Assembly (NCBI GenBank): GCA_900540475.1
Contig: UQGG01000007.1
Span: 124,001-188,000, forward strand
Direction: 5' to 3'
Origin: an uncultured Robinsoniella sp.
GTDB lineage: Bacteria; Bacillota; Clostridia; Lachnospirales; Lachnospiraceae
DNA length: 64,000 nucleotides
This document shows positions 63,443-64,000 of this stretch, piece after piece; position 1 is the first letter of the stretch; each line of letters opens with the position of its first letter. A program made the position numbers and the translations under genes. The notes below the pieces were generated by a model, which saw nothing but the letters and a program-made list of their open reading frames with translations, did no database searches and was not told the DNA's origin.

Positions 63443-64000
63443 TTAGTAAACATACATGCCTTTCTGGCGGAAAGTATCCAGCATTTTATTTAACATGCTC
63501 TTACTTTTCGACAGGAGGGCTTTTGAATTTATATTTACAATATAACCACGTCTCAGGGCACTGATTGCGGTCTTATAAACGCAGGCAGATGCATCCAGCC
63601 CGACAATCGTCAGGGTGTTAATCTCATGATCCGTAAGAAGTCGGGAAAGAGCTTTGCAGGAAAACGCATCCTGCTGGTGCTTGATAAACTGATGATCGCT
63701 GATGATATCTAATCCCGACACAAAATCACTTCCATGATCCCATCCAGAAAGTCTTCCGCCCATTGCAAGGCAGCCAAAAATATTGTCCAGGGAAGAAAAT
63801 ACCTGTCTTACATATATAACCATGTCTCCATCAGCCCTGGCTTTATCTATCGTGTCATTTACCGCTTTCAAAAAAGGTTCTTTGTTGGAGTAGGAGCCTC
63901 TTTCTCCGCATAATCCTTCCTGTAGATCAATTACCAGGAGCGCCCTTTTTGATTCTGTCCGGAAACGGATTCGATCCCCGGTGGAAGGAATGAGAAAAAT
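63443..64000 (-). CDS. Isochorismatase-family cysteine hydrolase, 5' end outside the window
   Basis: The frame stays open from the stop at 63443 to base 64000 (about 185 residues) without an ATG, so the start lies beyond the edge; the internal TTG at 63871 is not the real start. Family motifs: ALLVIDLQEGLCGE (catalytic Asp) near the visible N-terminus, and IVGLDASACVYKTAISALRRGY with the nucleophilic Cys. Relatives hydrolyse isochorismate, nicotinamide or other amides; the particular substrate is unknown. It is convergent with the alcohol dehydrogenase gene, separated by 18 nt. Confidence 0.85.
   Translation of the reverse strand: MFLIPSTGDRIRFRTESKRALLVIDLQEGLCGERGSYSNKEPFLKAVNDTIDKARADGDMVIYVRQVFSSLDNIFGCLAMGGRLSGWDHGSDFVSGLDIISDHQFIKHQQDAFSCKALSRLLTDHEINTLTIVGLDASACVYKTAISALRRGYIVNINSKALLSKSKSMLNKMLDTFRQKGMYVY

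Noticed and set aside
63443..63871. A 142-aa isochorismatase starting at TTG 63871
   Set aside because: The same frame continues to the window edge and contains the essential VIDLQ motif upstream of that codon.

Overview
The window reads as chromosomal DNA of a low-to-moderate G+C, Gram-positive anaerobe of the Clostridia, most likely a gut Lachnospiraceae. The grounds are AGGAGG-type ribosome binding sites with occasional TTG/GTG starts, very large secreted LamG/Ig-like/GH43 proteins, a radical-SAM activator of the anaerobic ribonucleotide reductase, a large Bacillus-type SRP RNA beside tadA, YesM/YesN-type two-component systems and old-yellow-enzyme/FAD/Fe-S reductases. No prophage, transposase, CRISPR array, rRNA or plasmid origin was seen. 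Family calls come from reading the protein sequences; no database search was run.

Layout. 1-3.4 kb: the 3' part of an alanine/glycine:cation symporter, then on the minus strand glnA and an ANTAR regulator with a degenerate receiver; a strong terminator hairpin sits in the glnA leader. 3.5-9.8 kb: an ABC exporter (ATPase plus a 1,369-residue FtsX-type permease carrying a ~550-residue coiled coil) and an RsmF-like rRNA methyltransferase. 9.8-27.7 kb: a polysaccharide-degradation block of four large secreted proteins (2579, 746, 957 and 1385 aa) built from LamG, GH43, AbfB-like, Ig-like and leucine-rich modules. It is preceded by a ~200-nt leader with a structured-RNA signature and ends at a 13-bp terminator. 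27.8-31.4 kb: tRNA-Pro(CGG), a small unknown gene, an XRE regulator, an HPr-like protein without the active-site histidine, an SGNH-type membrane-anchored protein and an unknown membrane protein.

31.6-35.9 kb: an OmpR/EnvZ-type two-component system, an anchored extracytoplasmic protein of unknown function, a VanY-type D,D-carboxypeptidase and an acylphosphatase-like protein. The same 9-mer at 11-nt spacing occurs upstream of both the regulator and vanY, which suggests one autoregulated cell-wall module. 36-41.8 kb: a GNAT acetyltransferase, an AraC regulator with two C-terminal HTH domains, and two adjacent ~645-aa OYE/Fe-S/FAD reductases. 42-50.8 kb: a YesN/YesM two-component system divergent from a sugar ABC transporter (binding protein and two permeases, no ATPase) and a GH95 glycosidase; a tandemly duplicated hairpin unit lies between the kinase and regulator genes.

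50.9-57.8 kb: a repeat-rich protein with a conserved C-terminus, NrdG-type activase, tadA, SRP RNA, and an AraC regulator divergent from a GH31 alpha-glucosidase. 57.9-64 kb: a second OmpR-type two-component system, a TVP38/TMEM64 membrane protein overlapping a processive family-2 glycosyltransferase, an iron-containing alcohol dehydrogenase behind a MerR-type promoter with a 19-bp spacer, and the 3' part of an isochorismatase-family hydrolase running off the window.

Taken together: secreted GH43 enzymes would release arabinose- or xylose-type sugars outside the cell, the YesMN-linked ABC transporter would import oligosaccharides, and the cytoplasmic GH95 and GH31 enzymes would finish their breakdown. 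Specific substrates are inferred, not shown.
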